Below the pieces are notes generated by a model, which searched no databases, was not told the origin of the DNA, and saw only the letters and a program-made list of their open reading frames with translations. The translations under genes were made by a program, and so were the position numbers. Positions 39,092 through 40,034 of a stretch of 40,034 nt of DNA are shown here, in pieces; the stretch's first letter is position 1, and every line of letters starts with the position of its first letter. This DNA comes from Burkholderia sp. Ac-20379. GTDB lineage: Bacteria; Pseudomonadota; Gammaproteobacteria; Burkholderiales; Burkholderiaceae. The stretch is from contig NZ_JAAGPF010000031.1 in NCBI RefSeq assembly GCF_017104645.1, positions 1 to 40,034 on the forward strand, in the 5' to 3' direction.

Positions 39092-40034
39092 TACGTGGCG
39101 TCGGCAAGCTTGGCCAGCATGGCGCGCGCTGCCTCTTGCGTGCCCGGGCGGTTGGCGTCGATCACTTCGCCGAGCAGCGCGCGCGCGCCGTTCAGATCGC
39201 CGAGCTCGACATATTCGGCGGCCAGTTCGAGCTTGTTGTGCGCGATGCGATCGAGCGCGGCGTCACTCGGCGGCGGAATCGACGCGCTCGGGCCCACCGG
39301 CAGATCCAGATCGAAGTCGAGATTCAGCGCGCCGAACTGCGCGGCGCCGAGCGATCCGAAGCCGGCCGGCGCACGATTGCCGGGCGCCGGGGCGGCGGCT
39401 TCGTCGTCGAGCGGGATCTCATCGTCGAGATGATCAGGCCCCAAATCGATTCGAGGCGGTTCGCTGCCTGCCTGCCCTGCCGGCTGCGATACCACCGGCG
39501 ACGCCGGCACATCGCGGCCGAATGCCGGGAGGGTCGACGTGGATAGACTGTTAGTTGCGTTATGCGGCGTGAAATCGAAGGCCGCGCCCGGCACGCCCGC
39601 ACGCGGCGGCAGGGGCATGTCGAGGCTGTCGAGCGCGGAAATCGCATCGGCCGGAAATTCGTGCGCGGGCACGCCGGACGAGGCGCTACTGGTCAATTCG
39701 TTCAATTCGGTCAAGGTGGTGAGATCGACGGGCACGACCGGCGCAGCCTCGAGCGGCGCGGGCGCGATCCCGTAATCGGGTTGGCTCGACTGCGGTGCGA
39801 TCGCGTCGGGTGTGGTGTCGTGGGCGGCCGCCTCGGCCGCCGGTGCTGCGGGTTCGGCCGCCGGGGGCGGCGGTAGCGAGTCGGACAGCGCGATGGCTGC
39901 GCCCGGGGGCGCGGGTTCTTCAGCCGGCGCCTCGCGATGGGCCGGTTCAGGCTGCGCGTCGTGCGTTGCCGCCAGTGACTCGGCAGGCACCGGCGGCGCC
40001 ACGCTCGGTTGACGCTCGACCGCCTCGGCGGCGA
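39091..40034 (-). CDS. fimV: FimV-family protein, C-terminal part (cut by window edge)
   Basis: The frame is open to base 40034, so the beginning of the gene is outside. Visible are about 313 codons: a long acidic Ala/Pro-rich linker and the C-terminal FimV domain ([20 protein letters not shown] and [11 protein letters not shown] near the end), a TPR-like module. FimV is an inner-membrane, peptidoglycan-binding protein acting in type IV pilus assembly and polar regulation. The identification rests on that terminal domain and on the following truA. Confidence 0.85.
   Translation of the reverse strand, partial: AAEAVERQPSVAPPVPAESLAATHDAQPEPAHREAPAEEPAPPGAAIALSDSLPPPPAAEPAAPAAEAAAHDTTPDAIAPQSSQPDYGIAPAPLEAAPVVPVDLTTLTELNELTSSASSGVPAHEFPADAISALDSLDMPLPPRAGVPGAAFDFTPHNATNSLSTSTLPAFGRDVPASPVVSQPAGQAGSEPPRIDLGPDHLDDEIPLDDEAAAPAPGNRAPAGFGSLGAAQFGALNLDFDLDLPVGPSASIPPPSDAALDRIAHNKLELAAEYVELGDLNGARALLGEVIDANRPGTQEAARAMLAKLADAT

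Overview
The window is a GC-rich stretch from a Burkholderia-type beta-proteobacterium. This rests on the gene order fimV-truA-trpF-trpB-(DNA methyltransferase)-trpA-accD-folC-dedD-cvpA-purF-metZ, the Burkholderia-type porin, and a complete second cepacian exopolysaccharide cluster (bceM to bceU). The genus is well supported. The species cannot be fixed from the sequence. There is no rRNA or tRNA gene, insertion sequence, prophage or CRISPR array.

Left part (1-8.7 kb, all minus strand): a selenium-dependent respiratory formate dehydrogenase locus. fdnG (with an in-frame UGA for selenocysteine and a SECIS hairpin behind it), fdxH and fdnI encode the membrane-bound enzyme. A terminator separates them from a pair of unrecognised membrane genes (162 and 50 codons, overlapping by 8 bases). 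After a second terminator come fdhE, selA and selB (cut by the left edge), so the selenoenzyme and most of what is needed to make it sit together. selC is not in the window.

Middle left (8.7-13.7 kb): a zinc deacylase of the AstE/AspA family, a YihY/BrkB membrane protein, a strongly expressed-looking general porin and an HU protein with an alanine/lysine-rich histone-like tail, each apparently its own transcript and most with a clear intrinsic terminator.

Centre (13.9-27.7 kb): the bce-II cepacian cluster in alternating orientation: acyltransferase bceU(+), UTP-glucose-1-phosphate uridylyltransferase bceT(-), acyltransferase bceS(+), a two-domain glycosyltransferase bceR, the Wzx-type flippase bceQ and a secreted propeller-like protein bceP (all -), then acyltransferase bceO and the GDP-D-rhamnose genes bceN and bceM (+). 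Together they supply UDP-glucose and GDP-D-rhamnose, add sugars, flip the repeat unit and acylate it.

Right part (27.7-40.0 kb, all minus): metZ behind a SAM-II type riboswitch and a terminator, then purF-cvpA-dedD-folC and accD-trpA-methyltransferase-trpB-trpF-truA-fimV, a dense housekeeping series. The points most worth a second look are the uncharacterised membrane-protein pair in the formate dehydrogenase locus, the riboswitch with a possible Cys-ending leader peptide before metZ, the orphan adenine methyltransferase between trpB and trpA, the odd initiation region of bceQ, and the unknown secreted protein BceP.
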